Assembly: GCF_018603905.1 (NCBI RefSeq)
Contig: NZ_JAHFZZ010000013.1
Coordinates: 124,001 to 188,000 of the forward strand
DNA length: 64,000 bases
Source: Nonomuraea sp. NEAU-A123
GTDB taxonomy: Bacteria > Actinomycetota > Actinomycetes > Streptosporangiales > Streptosporangiaceae
Direction of reading: 5' to 3'
Made by a program: the position numbers and the translations under genes. This document shows, one piece after another, positions 8,977 through 18,479 of this stretch (position 1 is the first letter of the stretch; every line of letters starts with the position of its first letter). The notes beneath the pieces were generated by a model. The model did not search any database. It saw only the letters and a list, made by a program, of their open reading frames with translations, and was not told where the DNA came from.

Positions 8977-9633
8977 ATGCGCACCCCGCAGGCGTCGTCC
9001 GCCGCGCCCCCCAGCGACACCGAGGGGATCATGGAGAGCCATTCCACGTCCGGCGGTCACAGCGTCCGTACGCGTAGCCAGCACCAGCGCCGCAAGCGCA
9101 TCGTCCAGGCCGCCGCCGCCCTCGCCTCGCGCGGCGGCGTCGAGGCGATGCAGATGCGCACGGTCGCCGAGCGGGCGGGCGTCGCGCTCGGCACCCTCTA
9201 CCGCTACTTCCCGTCGAAGATGGACCTGGTCGTGGCGGTCGTCGGCGAAGAGATCGACCTGCTGGAGAGCAGCATCGAACGCCGTCCGCCGAGCGCCTCC
9301 ACCCCGGCGGGCCGCGCGGTCGACGTGCTGATGCGGGCCACCCGTGGCCTCATGCGCGAGCCCGAGCTGGCCGACGCGCTGATCCGGTCACTGATCATGG
9401 CCGAGGTGGAGACCCCGTTCGGCGATCGGATGACGGGGCTGCTGCTGCGCGTCTCGGCCGGCCTCACGCGGGATCGGGCCAGTGAGGTGCAGCTCGACCT
9501 GGCGGGGTCGCTGTCCAGCGTGTGGGTGCAGGAGCTGCTGGAGATGCTCCGTGGTCGCCGCACATATGAGCAGATCCAGCGCCGCATCGAAATCGCCGCC
9601 GCCCGGCTGGTAAACGACCTCTCCACGGCGTAA
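8977..9633 (+). CDS. kstR: KstR-like TetR-family repressor of sterol catabolism
   Basis: TetR-family repressor of 218 residues. The helix-turn-helix lies at about residues 36-80, with AMQMRTVAERAGVALGTLYRYFPSK, which closely follows the mycobacterial KstR HTH; the C-terminal part (SSVWVQELLEMLRGRR, then a terminal helix ending RLVNDLSTA) also resembles KstR. KstR releases DNA on binding 3-oxo-cholestenoyl-CoA type ligands. The first 25-30 residues are a variable tail; an ATG at 9031 is an alternative start. It is divergent from the igr-like operon and faces the operator at 8829, which suggests autoregulation. Other sites of the same type in this window lie at 12983, 30702, 50871 and 55886. 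Confidence 0.82.
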   Translation: MRTPQASSAAPPSDTEGIMESHSTSGGHSVRTRSQHQRRKRIVQAAAALASRGGVEAMQMRTVAERAGVALGTLYRYFPSKMDLVVAVVGEEIDLLESSIERRPPSASTPAGRAVDVLMRATRGLMREPELADALIRSLIMAEVETPFGDRMTGLLLRVSAGLTRDRASEVQLDLAGSLSSVWVQELLEMLRGRRTYEQIQRRIEIAAARLVNDLSTA

Positions 9634-9804
9634 TACTGCTCAAAACCACCTCTATTTTTTACGGCACCGCCTGGCCGGCGCCACCCACCGCACGTGGCTG
9701 AGGACCTCCAGGGGGACGGCTTCTGACCCGCACAGGGCTGGGCGCCGTGACGGCGTGTTCTTGGCCGGTGGCGTGGTCGGCCGACAGCCCGCGGCGGTGA
9801 CTTC

Positions 9805-9960
9805 GCCCACCGATCTGCGACGCACGGCGGTGACTCCGGCTCACCGGTCTGCGACGCACGGCGTTGGCCTCGCCTCACCGGTCTGCGACGCACGGCGTTG
9901 GGCTTGCCTCACCGATTGGCGACGCGCGGTGTTGGCCTTGGCTCACCGATTGGCGGCGTC
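9805..9960. repeat. Tandem 34 bp repeat growing from the 3' end of the AraC-type gene
   Basis: Four head-to-tail units (about 9805-9839, 9840-9873, 9874-9907, 9908-9941) and the parental copy starting at 9942, which is the last codons and stop of the adjacent minus-strand gene. Consensus core: CTCACCGGTCTGCGACGCAC then GGCGTTGG. Units two and three are almost identical; the outer ones have drifted. There are no spacers, so this is a minisatellite and not a CRISPR array. The remaining intergenic sequence (9634-9804) shows no gene. Confidence 0.85.
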
Positions 9961-10920
9961 GACCACAGTCCTGAAGGTGCGGCGATACGTGTGTGGGGAC
10001 ACTCCCAGCGACGCGTGCAGGTGTTGCCTCATTGAGGCTGCTGTGCCGAAGCCCGACTGCTCCGCCACCCGGTCCACCGGCAAATCTGTGGTTTCCAGGA
10101 GGTGTCTGGCCAGTTCGATGCGTTGCTGAGTCAGCCATTGGCCGGGGCTCTGGCCTACCTCGTGGCGGAAGTGCCGGGTGAAGGTGCGTCTGCTCATGCC
10201 CGCGTGTTCGGCCAGGTCGGCCAGTTGAAGGGGGGTGGACAGGTGTTGGAGGGCCCATGCCCTGGTGGGGGCGGTGCCCGAGGCCGATGGCTCGGGGACC
10301 GGGCGTTCGATGTACTGGGCTTGGCCGCCGTCCCGCCACGGGGGGACGATGCAGAGGCGGGCCACCTGGTTGGCGATCTCGCTGCCGTGGTCACGCCGTA
10401 CCAGGTGCAGGCAGAGGTCCACGCCCGCCGACGCGCCCGCCGAGGTGAGTACGTCGCCGTCGTCCACGAACAGCACATCGGAGTCCATCCGCACCCCCGG
10501 GAAGAGGCGGGCGAAGCGCTCGGCGTGCCGCCAGTGGGTGGTGGCCGGGCGGCCGTCGAGGAGGCCCGCGGCGGCCAGGACGAAGGTGGCGATGCAGATC
10601 GACACGACCCGGGTGCCCGGACGTACCAAGGAGAGGGCGTCGGGCAGTCCGGGAGGCAGCGACTCCGGGCGGGTGATGTCTGCGAAGCCCTCTGCGGCGG
10701 GGATGACGACGGTGTCGGCGGTGGCCAGCGCGCCCGCGTCATGTTCGACGGCGATCGCGTAGTCGGCGGCCGTGGCGACGGGGCCGCCGTCGAGCGTGCA
10801 GGTGATCACCTCGTAGAGCGGCTCGTCTCCCGGACCGCGCGCCGCACAGAAGATCCTGGACGGCACGCTCAGCTCGAAAGGGATGACGTTCGGCAGCGCC
10901 AGTACGACCACACGATGCAT
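9943..10920 (-). CDS. GlxA/FtrA-type transcriptional regulator (DJ-1/PfpI domain plus AraC HTH)
   Basis: Regulator with an N-terminal DJ-1/PfpI-like sensing domain (starts MHRVVVLALPNVIPFELS; the nucleophile-elbow region reads VVSICIATFVLAAAGLL) and a C-terminal AraC double helix-turn-helix (LADLAEHAGMSRRTFTRHF, later VAEQSGFGTAASMRQHLHA). Such proteins usually activate a neighbouring gene; here the divergent oxidoreductase at 10993 starts only 72 bp away and is the natural target. ATG at 10920 is preferred because family members begin there; an in-frame ATG at 10947 adds nine residues. The last codons have been copied as the tandem repeat next to the gene. Ligand unknown. Confidence 0.85.
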   Translation of the reverse strand: MHRVVVLALPNVIPFELSVPSRIFCAARGPGDEPLYEVITCTLDGGPVATAADYAIAVEHDAGALATADTVVIPAAEGFADITRPESLPPGLPDALSLVRPGTRVVSICIATFVLAAAGLLDGRPATTHWRHAERFARLFPGVRMDSDVLFVDDGDVLTSAGASAGVDLCLHLVRRDHGSEIANQVARLCIVPPWRDGGQAQYIERPVPEPSASGTAPTRAWALQHLSTPLQLADLAEHAGMSRRTFTRHFRHEVGQSPGQWLTQQRIELARHLLETTDLPVDRVAEQSGFGTAASMRQHLHASLGVSPHTYRRTFRTVVDAANR

Positions 10921-10992
10921 GGCCCGATCTTTACACATCTTGGCCACTGGGCCACTCGCAGACCACTACCCCGGCACAGCAGGCTTGGCGGT

Positions 10993-11940
10993 ATGAAGAT
11001 GCGCGCAATCAGCCAGGACGCCCTGGGCGGACCAGAAGTGCTGAAGACAGTCGAGGTGGACAGGCCCACGCCGGGGCCGACCGAGGTGCTCGTGCGGGTG
11101 CACGCGGCCGGGGTCAACCCCACGGACTGGAAGACCCGGACCAGTGGCGGCCTGAACCGGATGGAACCGCCGTTCGTGCTCGGCTGGGACGTCTCCGGCG
11201 TCGTCGAGCAGGTCGGCCTGGGCACGACCATCTACCAGCCCGGCGACGAGGTCTTCGGCATGCTCCGTTACCCGCAGGGCAACGGCGCCTACGCCGAGTA
11301 CGTGAGCGCCCCAGCCCGGCATTTCGCTCCCAAGCCCCCGAACCTCGACCACACCCAGGCCGCCGCGATCCCGCTCGCCGCGCTGACCGCCTGGCAGGCG
11401 CTGGTGGACACCGCGGGGCTGAAGGAGGGCCAGCGGGTGCTCGTGCACGCCGCGGCGGGCGGTGTGGGGCACTTCGCCGTGCAGATCGCCAAGGCACGTG
11501 GCGCGTACGTCATCGGCACGGCCAGCGCGGCCAAGCACGAGTTGCTCCGCGACCTCGGCGCCGACGAACTGGTCGACTACCGGAGCGAGGACTTCGCCGA
11601 GGTCGTCCGCGACGTCGACGTGGTGGTCGAGACCATCGGCGGCGACTACGGCCAGCGCTCGCTGCGTACCCTGCGCGAGGGCGGCACGATCGTCTCGCTG
11701 GCTCTCGGGCTCATGGACGCGGGCCTGCACGCGCGGGCCGCGGAGCGGGGCATCCGGTCGGCGGCCATGCTCGTCGAGCCCGACCACGCCGCGATGAAGG
11801 CGCTGGCCGCACTCGCGAAGGCCGGGAAGCTGCGGGCCGTGCTGGCGGCCGTGCTGCCGCTGGCGGACGCGGCCAAGGCACACGAGCTGGGCGAGTCCGA
11901 CCGTACGACGGGGAAGATCGTCCTCTCCGTACGACAGTAG
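10993..11940 (+). CDS. Zinc-free quinone oxidoreductase-like NADP-dependent dehydrogenase
   Basis: Medium-chain dehydrogenase/reductase of 315 residues, QOR branch. The GroES-like N-domain contains VHAAGVNPTDWKTR; the Rossmann domain has AAAGGVGHFAVQIAKARGA with the nucleotide loop at about residue 155. It lacks the structural-zinc cysteines of alcohol dehydrogenases, so it probably reduces quinones or enones with NADPH in the cytoplasm. Divergent from, and probably controlled by, the GlxA-type regulator. The open frame extends far upstream over that gene, but ATG at 10993 matches the family N-terminus. Substrate not predictable. Confidence 0.88.
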   Translation: MKMRAISQDALGGPEVLKTVEVDRPTPGPTEVLVRVHAAGVNPTDWKTRTSGGLNRMEPPFVLGWDVSGVVEQVGLGTTIYQPGDEVFGMLRYPQGNGAYAEYVSAPARHFAPKPPNLDHTQAAAIPLAALTAWQALVDTAGLKEGQRVLVHAAAGGVGHFAVQIAKARGAYVIGTASAAKHELLRDLGADELVDYRSEDFAEVVRDVDVVVETIGGDYGQRSLRTLREGGTIVSLALGLMDAGLHARAAERGIRSAAMLVEPDHAAMKALAALAKAGKLRAVLAAVLPLADAAKAHELGESDRTTGKIVLSVRQ

Positions 11941-11992
11941 CCGGTCTTCAGGGACTCATCGGTCTGTCGGTGGCGGAAGCTATACAGGGGGT

Positions 11993-12982
<990 letters not shown>

Positions 12983-12985
<3 letters not shown>

Positions 12986-12996
12986 AACGCGTTACA
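12983..12996. promoter_or_regulatory. KstR-type operator in front of fadA5
   Basis: TAGAACGCGTTACA fits TnnAACnnGTTnnA at all eight fixed positions. It begins on the stop codon of the sigma-factor gene and ends 32 bp before the thiolase start, a position where bound repressor would block the fadA5 promoter. Confidence 0.75.
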
Positions 12997-13028
12997 GTCA
13001 CGACCAGAGCATCGTTCTGGAGGCGACT

Positions 13029-14147
13029 GTGGGCACACCGGTGATCGTCGAGGCCGTCCGCACCCCCATCGGCAAGCGCGGCGGCTGGCTGTCCGAACTC
13101 AAACCGCAACAGGTGCTGGCCACCGCGCTCAACGGCCTGATCGAGCGGTCCGGGATCGACCCGGCGATCGTCGAGCAGGTCTTCGCCGGGTGCGTGACCC
13201 AGGCGGGCGAGCAGGGCGGGCATGTGGGGCGGCACTCCTGGCTGTACGCGGGCCTGCCGTACCAGGCCGGGGTGACCACGGTCGACGCGCAGTGCGGATC
13301 GTCGCAGCAGGCCGTGCACCTGGCGGCGGCGATGATCCGGGCCGGCGTGATCGACGTGGGCATCGGGTGCGGTGTCGAGGTGATGAGCCGGGCGCCGCTC
13401 GGCAGCAACGTCCTGCCCGCCAAGCCGAAGCCCGACGACTGGAGCATCGACCTGCCCGACCAGTTCACCGCGGCCGAGCGGATCGCGGAGCGGCGCGGGC
13501 TGACCCGCGAGCGGCTCGACTGGTTCGGGGCGCGCTCGCAGCAACTGGCCGCCAAGGCGTGGGCTGACGGGCGGTTCGAACGGGAGATCGTGCCCGTCGG
13601 GCAGGTACGCAGGGACCAGGGCTTACGCGAGACCACCGTCGACGGGCTCGCCGGGCTCAAGCCGGTGCTGGGCGAGAACGGCAGGCACACCGCGGGCACC
13701 TCGTCGCAGATCTCCGACGGCGCCGCCGCGGTGCTGGTGATGGGCGAGGAGACGGCCTCGCGGTACGGCCTGCGGCCCCGGGCACGGATCCTGGCCCAGG
13801 CCCTCGTCGGCGCCGAGCCGTACTACCACCTCGACGGGCCGGTGGACGCGACGGCAAAGGTGCTCGCGACGGCCGGGATGGCGATCGGCGACATCGACAG
13901 GTTCGAGGTGAACGAGGCGTTCGCGTCGGTCGTGCTGTCGTGGGCGAGCGTGCACGAGCCCGACTTCGACCGCGTCAACGTGAACGGCGGCGCGATCGCG
14001 CTCGGCCACCCCGTCGGCGCCACGGGGGCACGGCTGCTCACGACGGCGCTGCACGAGCTCGAGCGCTCCGACTCGACGACCGCGCTGGTCACGATGTGCG
14101 CGGGCGGCGCGCTGGCCACGGCCACGATCCTCGAGCGCATCACGTGA
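13029..14147 (+). CDS. fadA5: FadA5-type steroid beta-ketoacyl-CoA thiolase
   Basis: Thiolase of 372 residues closely resembling mycobacterial FadA5, which cleaves acetyl-CoA from the cholesterol side chain during beta-oxidation. Catalytic residues are all present: Cys89 in VDAQCGSSQQ, His327 in GAIALGHPVG and Cys357 in MCAGGA. Shared signature stretches include AQALVGAEPYYHLDGPV and NEAFASVVLSWA. GTG at 13029 is preceded by GGAGG. It stands alone behind a perfect KstR-type site, 5 kb from the igr-like operon, so the pathway is split into several transcription units. Its 3' end borders a short direct repeat. Confidence 0.9.
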   Translation: MGTPVIVEAVRTPIGKRGGWLSELKPQQVLATALNGLIERSGIDPAIVEQVFAGCVTQAGEQGGHVGRHSWLYAGLPYQAGVTTVDAQCGSSQQAVHLAAAMIRAGVIDVGIGCGVEVMSRAPLGSNVLPAKPKPDDWSIDLPDQFTAAERIAERRGLTRERLDWFGARSQQLAAKAWADGRFEREIVPVGQVRRDQGLRETTVDGLAGLKPVLGENGRHTAGTSSQISDGAAAVLVMGEETASRYGLRPRARILAQALVGAEPYYHLDGPVDATAKVLATAGMAIGDIDRFEVNEAFASVVLSWASVHEPDFDRVNVNGGAIALGHPVGATGARLLTTALHELERSDSTTALVTMCAGGALATATILERIT

Positions 14148-14161
14148 CACACCCCGCGCGA

Positions 14162-14217
14162 CCGCCCCGCGATCACCCGGCGCACCGTCCACGTCCGCCC
14201 CGCGATCACCCGGCGCA
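14162..14217. repeat. Direct 23 bp repeat, period 33 bp, after fadA5
   Basis: Two identical 23-mers (starting at 14162 and 14195; core CCGCCCCGCGATCACCCGG) with a decayed third copy near 14228. The interval 14148-14346 holds no gene. It resembles the other short tandem arrays that follow gene ends in this window. Confidence 0.75.
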
Positions 14218-14346
14218 TCACGCGCGTCCGCTCCACGGTCCTCACGCGTGTCGGGTACGACCGCACCCCGGGAAATCCGGTACCAATCTCACGTTCTTTT
14301 CCCGCACACTCGACCGAAGACCAGCAAGCTCAACGGGGGACAGTGG

Positions 14347-15372
14347 ATGAAGACGACCCGGCGCAGGCCGTACGCCGAGCAGCGCCCGCAGGACCTCGGC
14401 GGCGGGGTGTGGAGCGTGCCCGTGCCGATCCCCGGTAACCCACTCGGTTACACGCTCGTCTACGCCGTCGACTCCCCCCAGGGCCCCGTGCTGGTGGACG
14501 CCGGCTGGAACCACCCGGACGCCTGGGCGGCCCTCAGCGGTGGCCTGCGAACGCTCGGCCTCGACGTGACCGCGGTCAGAGGCGTGGTCGTCACCCACTT
14601 CCACCCCGACCACGCCGGGCTGGCCGGACAGGTCAGGGCGGAGTCCGGCGCCTGGATCGCGATGCACGAAGCGGACGCCGCGCTGGTCAGGCTCATGCAC
14701 AGCTTCGCCGACGGCGAGCACCGCGACTTCCAGGCCGAGATGCTCCGGCGGGCGGGCGCCGGGCAGGAGGACGTGGCGGTCGCGACGGCCGGTCGCCCCG
14801 ACACGCCCGCACTGCCCGACCGTGAGCTGCGCGACGGTGACCTGGTGGACCTGCCGGGCCGCAAGCTGCGGGCCGTGCACACACCGGGCCACACCCCCGG
14901 CCACATCTGCCTGCACCTGGAGGACGCCGACCGCCTCTTCACCGGCGACCACGTCCTCCCCGACATCACCCCCCACGTCGGGATTTATCCCTACGACAGG
15001 GACGATGTCGATCCTTTGGGTGATTTCCTGGAGTCCCTGGACCGCGTCGGCGAGTTGGGCCTGCTGGACGCACTGCCCGCCCATGAGTGGATATTTCCAG
15101 ATGTAGCCGCGCGCGCCGCCGAGATCCGCCACCATCACGAGGAGAAGCTCCAGCGGCTCGGCGCCCTCCTGTCCGAGCGCGCGGAACCGCTGACCATCTG
15201 GGAGACCGCCGCGATGATGACCTGGAACCGGCCCTGGGACGACCTGTCCCCCGTACTTCGCGGCATGGCCGCGGGCGAGGCCGCGGCGCATCTGCGCACG
15301 CTGGAGGCGCGTGGCGAGATTCGCCGCGTCCCCGGAGTCGATACGGTGCGCTTCCAGGCCCTAGAATCCTAG
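14347..15372 (+). CDS. Metallo-beta-lactamase fold hydrolase
   Basis: A 341-residue MBL-fold protein. The metal motif THFHPDHAG (His84, His86, Asp88, His89) and a downstream VHTPGHTPGHICL give a binuclear zinc site; the C-terminal 90 residues are helical (HHHEEKLQRLGALLSE) as in hydroxyacylglutathione-hydrolase-like family members. Probably a cytoplasmic thioester or lactone hydrolase. ATG at 14347 follows GGGGGACAG. Its stop codon lies inside the palindrome that precedes the GntR gene, so the two may be co-expressed. Substrate unknown; a lactonase role in the sugar pathway further right is possible but speculative. Confidence 0.85.
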   Translation: MKTTRRRPYAEQRPQDLGGGVWSVPVPIPGNPLGYTLVYAVDSPQGPVLVDAGWNHPDAWAALSGGLRTLGLDVTAVRGVVVTHFHPDHAGLAGQVRAESGAWIAMHEADAALVRLMHSFADGEHRDFQAEMLRRAGAGQEDVAVATAGRPDTPALPDRELRDGDLVDLPGRKLRAVHTPGHTPGHICLHLEDADRLFTGDHVLPDITPHVGIYPYDRDDVDPLGDFLESLDRVGELGLLDALPAHEWIFPDVAARAAEIRHHHEEKLQRLGALLSERAEPLTIWETAAMMTWNRPWDDLSPVLRGMAAGEAAAHLRTLEARGEIRRVPGVDTVRFQALES

Positions 15373-15388
15373 ACATCCGATGTCTAGG
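15368..15388. promoter_or_regulatory. Perfect 21 bp palindrome in front of the GntR gene
   Basis: Arms CCTAGACATC and GATGTCTAGG around a central C at 15378. It overlaps the stop of the preceding gene and lies 9 bp before the chosen GntR start. The core ACATCCGATGT recurs at 30120-30130 in front of the sugar operon, so this is probably the operator of the FadR-type regulator, used for autorepression. Confidence 0.8.
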
Positions 15389-15397
15389 GAGAAAAGT

Positions 15398-16072
15398 GTG
15401 GCGGTCACCGACGCAGCCATCGACAAGATCAAGCAGATGATCCTCTCGGGCGAGCTCACGCCCGGCGACCGGCTGCCGAAAGAGGCCGACCTGGCCGAAC
15501 GCCTCGGCCTGTCGCGCAACTCGCTCCGTGAGGCCGTACGCGCGCTGGCGCTGATCAACGTCCTCGACGTACGGCAGGGTGACGGCACCTATGTCACCAG
15601 CCTCGAGCCGCGCCTGCTGCTCGACACCATGTCGTTCGTGCTCGACCTGCACCGTGACGACACGGTGATCCAGTTCTTCGAGGTACGCCGCATCCTGGAG
15701 CCCGCGGCGACGGCGATGGCGACCGAGCAGATGACCGACGCGGAGATCGACGAGCTCCGGGTGATCCTGGAGTCGCTGCCCGCCGCGCCCACGGTGGAGG
15801 AGTTGGTGGCCAACGACCTCGACTTCCACCACCGGATCGCGCGGGGTTCGGGCAACAGCGTGCTCTGCTCGTTCATCGAGAGCCTGTCCGGGCCGACGAC
15901 CCGGGCGCGGATCTGGCGCGGGCTGACCCAGGAGGGCGCGATGGAGAAGACGCGGGAGCAGCACACCGCGATCTACGAGGCCATCGCCACCCGCCAGCCC
16001 GACGTGGCCCGCTCCTGGGCCACGGTGCACATCGCGGGAGTGGAATCCTGGCTGCGCAAGGCCCTCGACTAG
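15398..16072 (+). CDS. FadR-subfamily GntR transcriptional regulator
   Basis: Repressor of 224 residues: winged helix at about 5-70 (IKQMILSGELTPGDRLPKEADLAERLGLSRNSLREAVRAL) written here in parts, followed by an FCD ligand domain with the metal-binding His in NDLDFHHRIARGSGN and a terminal HTAIYEAIATRQPDVARSW helix. GTG at 15398 is preferred over ATG at 15380: it has AGGGAG 6 nt upstream, whereas the ATG lies inside the operator palindrome. FCD regulators commonly control sugar-acid and sugar catabolism, and the shared palindrome points to the operon at 22.4-30.1 kb as its target. Confidence 0.88.
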   Translation: MAVTDAAIDKIKQMILSGELTPGDRLPKEADLAERLGLSRNSLREAVRALALINVLDVRQGDGTYVTSLEPRLLLDTMSFVLDLHRDDTVIQFFEVRRILEPAATAMATEQMTDAEIDELRVILESLPAAPTVEELVANDLDFHHRIARGSGNSVLCSFIESLSGPTTRARIWRGLTQEGAMEKTREQHTAIYEAIATRQPDVARSWATVHIAGVESWLRKALD

Positions 16073-16087
16073 GGGTAGAAACCCTGC

Positions 16088-17035
16088 GTGCCCGACAAAC
16101 TGGAGAAATATCGCAGTAAACGCGACGCCAGCCGTACCCCCGAGCCCGTCCCCGGCGCGGCCCCCGAGCCGGGCGACGGCGCGGCGTTCGTGATCCAGGA
16201 GCACCACGCCCGCTCCCTGCACTGGGACCTGCGGCTGGAGCGCGACGGCGTGCTCGTCTCGTGGGCGGTCCCCAAGGGGCTGCCCGCCGATCCGAGCACC
16301 AACCACCTGGCCGTGCACACCGAGGACCACCCGATGGAGTACCTCGACTTCCACGGCGAGATCCCCAAGGGCGAGTACGGCGGCGGCACGATGACGGTCT
16401 GGGACCGCGGCACGTACGAGACGGAGAAGTGGTCCGACCGCGAGGTCAAGGTCGTGCTGCGGGGCTCGCGAGCCTCGGGGCGGTTCGTGCTGTTCCAGAC
16501 GAACGGCAAGAACTGGATGATCCACCGCATGGACCCGCCCTCCCGCGACCCCCTGCCCCCGCTCGACCCGATGCTCCCGGTCGAACGGACCCGGCTGCCG
16601 CGCGACGCGGACGGCCACGCGTTCGAGTTCGCCTGGGGCGGGGAACGCGTGCTGGTGCCGATCGACGGCGGGCGTACTGAGGTGGCGCGGCGCTATCCAT
16701 GGCTGCGCCCGCTCGCGGCGTCGTTCGGCAGCCGCGCGGCGGTGCTGGACGGTGAGGTGGTCACGCTGTCGGGCGCGGAGGTCCTGGTCTGCTACGACCT
16801 CCTCTACGACGACGGCCACTCGCTGGTCGCACTGCCGTACACGGCCCGCCGGGCGGCCCTCGAAGCGCTCGGGCTGGCGTCCGCCCGCTGGCAGACCGCC
16901 CCCTCGTGGCCGGGCCAGGCCAAGCCGGTACGGCAGGCGGCTCGCGAACAGGGGTTGCCCGGCGTGCTCGCCAAGCGCCTGGACTCCCCTTACGAGCCGG
17001 GCGAGTCGAAGTCCTGGATCTTCGTCCCCACCTAG
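16088..17035 (+). CDS. LigD-like 3'-phosphoesterase with catalytically defective ligase-like domain
   Basis: A 315-residue protein. Residues about 30-150 are the DNA-end 3'-phosphoesterase domain of the LigD system (QEHHARSLHWDLRLE, HTEDHP and GEIPKGEYGGG, the metal and phosphate ligands). Residues about 165-315 resemble an ATP-dependent DNA ligase adenylation domain but the nucleotidyl motif reads FAWGGE where active enzymes have xKWDGx, so the AMP-accepting Lys is Ala182 and the Asp is Gly184; LDGEVV (motif III) and AKRLDSPYEPG (motif IV) remain. It could trim 3' ends in non-homologous end joining but should not seal nicks. No ku or polymerase-domain gene is adjacent. Confidence 0.85.
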   Translation: MPDKLEKYRSKRDASRTPEPVPGAAPEPGDGAAFVIQEHHARSLHWDLRLERDGVLVSWAVPKGLPADPSTNHLAVHTEDHPMEYLDFHGEIPKGEYGGGTMTVWDRGTYETEKWSDREVKVVLRGSRASGRFVLFQTNGKNWMIHRMDPPSRDPLPPLDPMLPVERTRLPRDADGHAFEFAWGGERVLVPIDGGRTEVARRYPWLRPLAASFGSRAAVLDGEVVTLSGAEVLVCYDLLYDDGHSLVALPYTARRAALEALGLASARWQTAPSWPGQAKPVRQAAREQGLPGVLAKRLDSPYEPGESKSWIFVPT

Positions 17036-17110
17036 CGCCGACCGGCGATCTTCATTCCTGCCTGACGCCGACCAGCGATCTTCACCCCCGTAGGGCGCCG
17101 ACCGGTTCGT
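17031..17110. repeat. Tandem 30 bp repeat at a convergent gene junction
   Basis: Units at 17031-17060 and 17061-17090 and a partial third from 17091 share GCGCCGACC and CGATCTTCA. The first unit begins at the LigD-like stop codon, and the partial third forms the last codons of the convergent C45 peptidase gene. GATCTTCGTCCCCA in the LigD-like 3' end looks like the parental half. Confidence 0.75.
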
Positions 17111-18257
17111 CGGGCCTGAAGTGCAGGGCGGGCACGGCGTCCGGCGTGAAGACGTCGTCCAGGCGCCAGCTCGCGTAGCGGTGCTCGCACGGCGGGCCGG
17201 ACGCGATGGACAGGACGCGCTCGTCGAGGTCCATCACGATCGAGTACACCGTGGTGGACAGGTCGGCCTCCGCGACGTCCGGATCGCGGTGGCGGCAGAT
17301 CCCGTCGGGGAAGGAGAAATGATCGCGCAGCGCGGCCACGATGTCCTCGACGGTCAGCGCCCGTACCCGGGCCGCGTCCTCCAGCAGGTGGCGGACCCGC
17401 GCGGGCCGCAGCAGTGTCAACGCCGAGGCCGCCACCTTCTCATCGTGCAGCGGGAGCGGGCACTGGAAGTGGTTGGAGTGCGCCAGCAGGCCGTCCTCCG
17501 GCAACAGGTGCCCGAACACGCCCGGAGCCACCTCCAGATCGATCGCCTCACCTCCGGCGTCGGCGATGAGCACGTTCCCCGAGGAGACGCGGGTGACGTT
17601 CAGCGTCCTGCGCAGCGCGGTGCTCATCCGCGGCGCGTTCAGCACCCCGCGCAGCAGATAGTGGTACGGCACGCCCTCGCCCCCGGTGTCCCGGTCGGAG
17701 ACGAGCAGGTTGGCGCAGACGCCGATGCCCGCGGAGTTCAGACCGCTCTTGGCCAGCATGCCCGCCTCGGCCAGCGTGAGCACCGAGAACCCCTCGGTGT
17801 CGCGGGTCGCCAGCAGGAACGTGACGGGTCCCTGCTCGGGGTGCCAGTCCCAGTTCTGCGCGAGCAGGGTGTGGTCGTCGCGCGTGTACTGCGGCAGCAC
17901 CGCCAGCGAGGTGCAGCCCTCGTCGTGGTAGCCGGTGCCGTAGAGCAGCTCGGTGCGCGCGTTGAGCGCCGTGATGTGCTCGACGCGCCTGCCCGCGCCC
18001 TCGGCCAGGCCCTCCAGCATCTCCGCGATCGTCCGGTCGTATTCGCGCGCCACTCTGAGATAGGTGGCGCCCCAGCGCAGCACGTCCGCGTCCGACAGCC
18101 CCGCGTCGTCGCGGAACCTGCGCAGGTACGTCGCCAGGCTCCGCTCGACGAGGTCTCTGGTCCTGCGGCCGATCTCGGCCCCCATCTCACGGGGCGTCCC
18201 TTCGACGGCGACGAGCGGCGGGCCCGCCGCCGGGTTGGGCTGACCGAACTCGATCAT
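17082..18257 (-). CDS. C45-family peptidase / acyl-CoA:6-APA acyltransferase-like NTN hydrolase
   Basis: A 391-residue protein of the C45 (AAT) family of N-terminal-nucleophile hydrolases. The likely autoprocessing site is Gly114-Cys115 in YHDEGCTSLAV, after which Cys115 would become the catalytic N-terminus. Other family features are LLAQNWDWHPEQGPV, AKSGLNSAGIGVCANLL and HSNHFQCPL. Characterised relatives hydrolyse or transfer acyl groups on beta-lactams or small amides; the substrate here is unknown. ATG at 18257 begins MIEFGQ. The gene stands alone, convergent with the LigD-like gene. The 222 bp upstream (18258-18479) show no gene. Confidence 0.85.
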   Translation of the reverse strand: MIEFGQPNPAAGPPLVAVEGTPREMGAEIGRRTRDLVERSLATYLRRFRDDAGLSDADVLRWGATYLRVAREYDRTIAEMLEGLAEGAGRRVEHITALNARTELLYGTGYHDEGCTSLAVLPQYTRDDHTLLAQNWDWHPEQGPVTFLLATRDTEGFSVLTLAEAGMLAKSGLNSAGIGVCANLLVSDRDTGGEGVPYHYLLRGVLNAPRMSTALRRTLNVTRVSSGNVLIADAGGEAIDLEVAPGVFGHLLPEDGLLAHSNHFQCPLPLHDEKVAASALTLLRPARVRHLLEDAARVRALTVEDIVAALRDHFSFPDGICRHRDPDVAEADLSTTVYSIVMDLDERVLSIASGPPCEHRYASWRLDDVFTPDAVPALHFRPDEPVGALRG

Positions 18258-18479
18258 GTTTCCTCCAGTCGTCGGAACACGCTCCGCACCTAGAAGCTGC
18301 CCTGGTTGAGCGACCCCATTACCGGACGGTTCAGAATCCGGAATTGGCCAGGGATATGGACGGCAACCGATTGCGTTGTAGGCGGGCGGGCGGCCACTGG
18401 CCGTTTCGGGGCTTGCCCTGTTTCCTCGGCGGCAGCCTTGTGGCAGGACGCCCGATCAGGCGAGAGAGCGTGCCGTCGT

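Noticed and set aside
9805..9960. CRISPR-like array
   Set aside because: Units are contiguous with no spacers, derive from the adjacent gene end, and no cas genes are present.
10102..10992. Long upstream extension of the quinone-oxidoreductase frame
   Set aside because: It covers the AraC-type gene in antisense; the family N-terminus begins at 10993.
14286..14300. ACGTTCTTTT before the MBL gene as a KstR half-site
   Set aside because: No partner AAC at the required distance; a single half-site is expected by chance.
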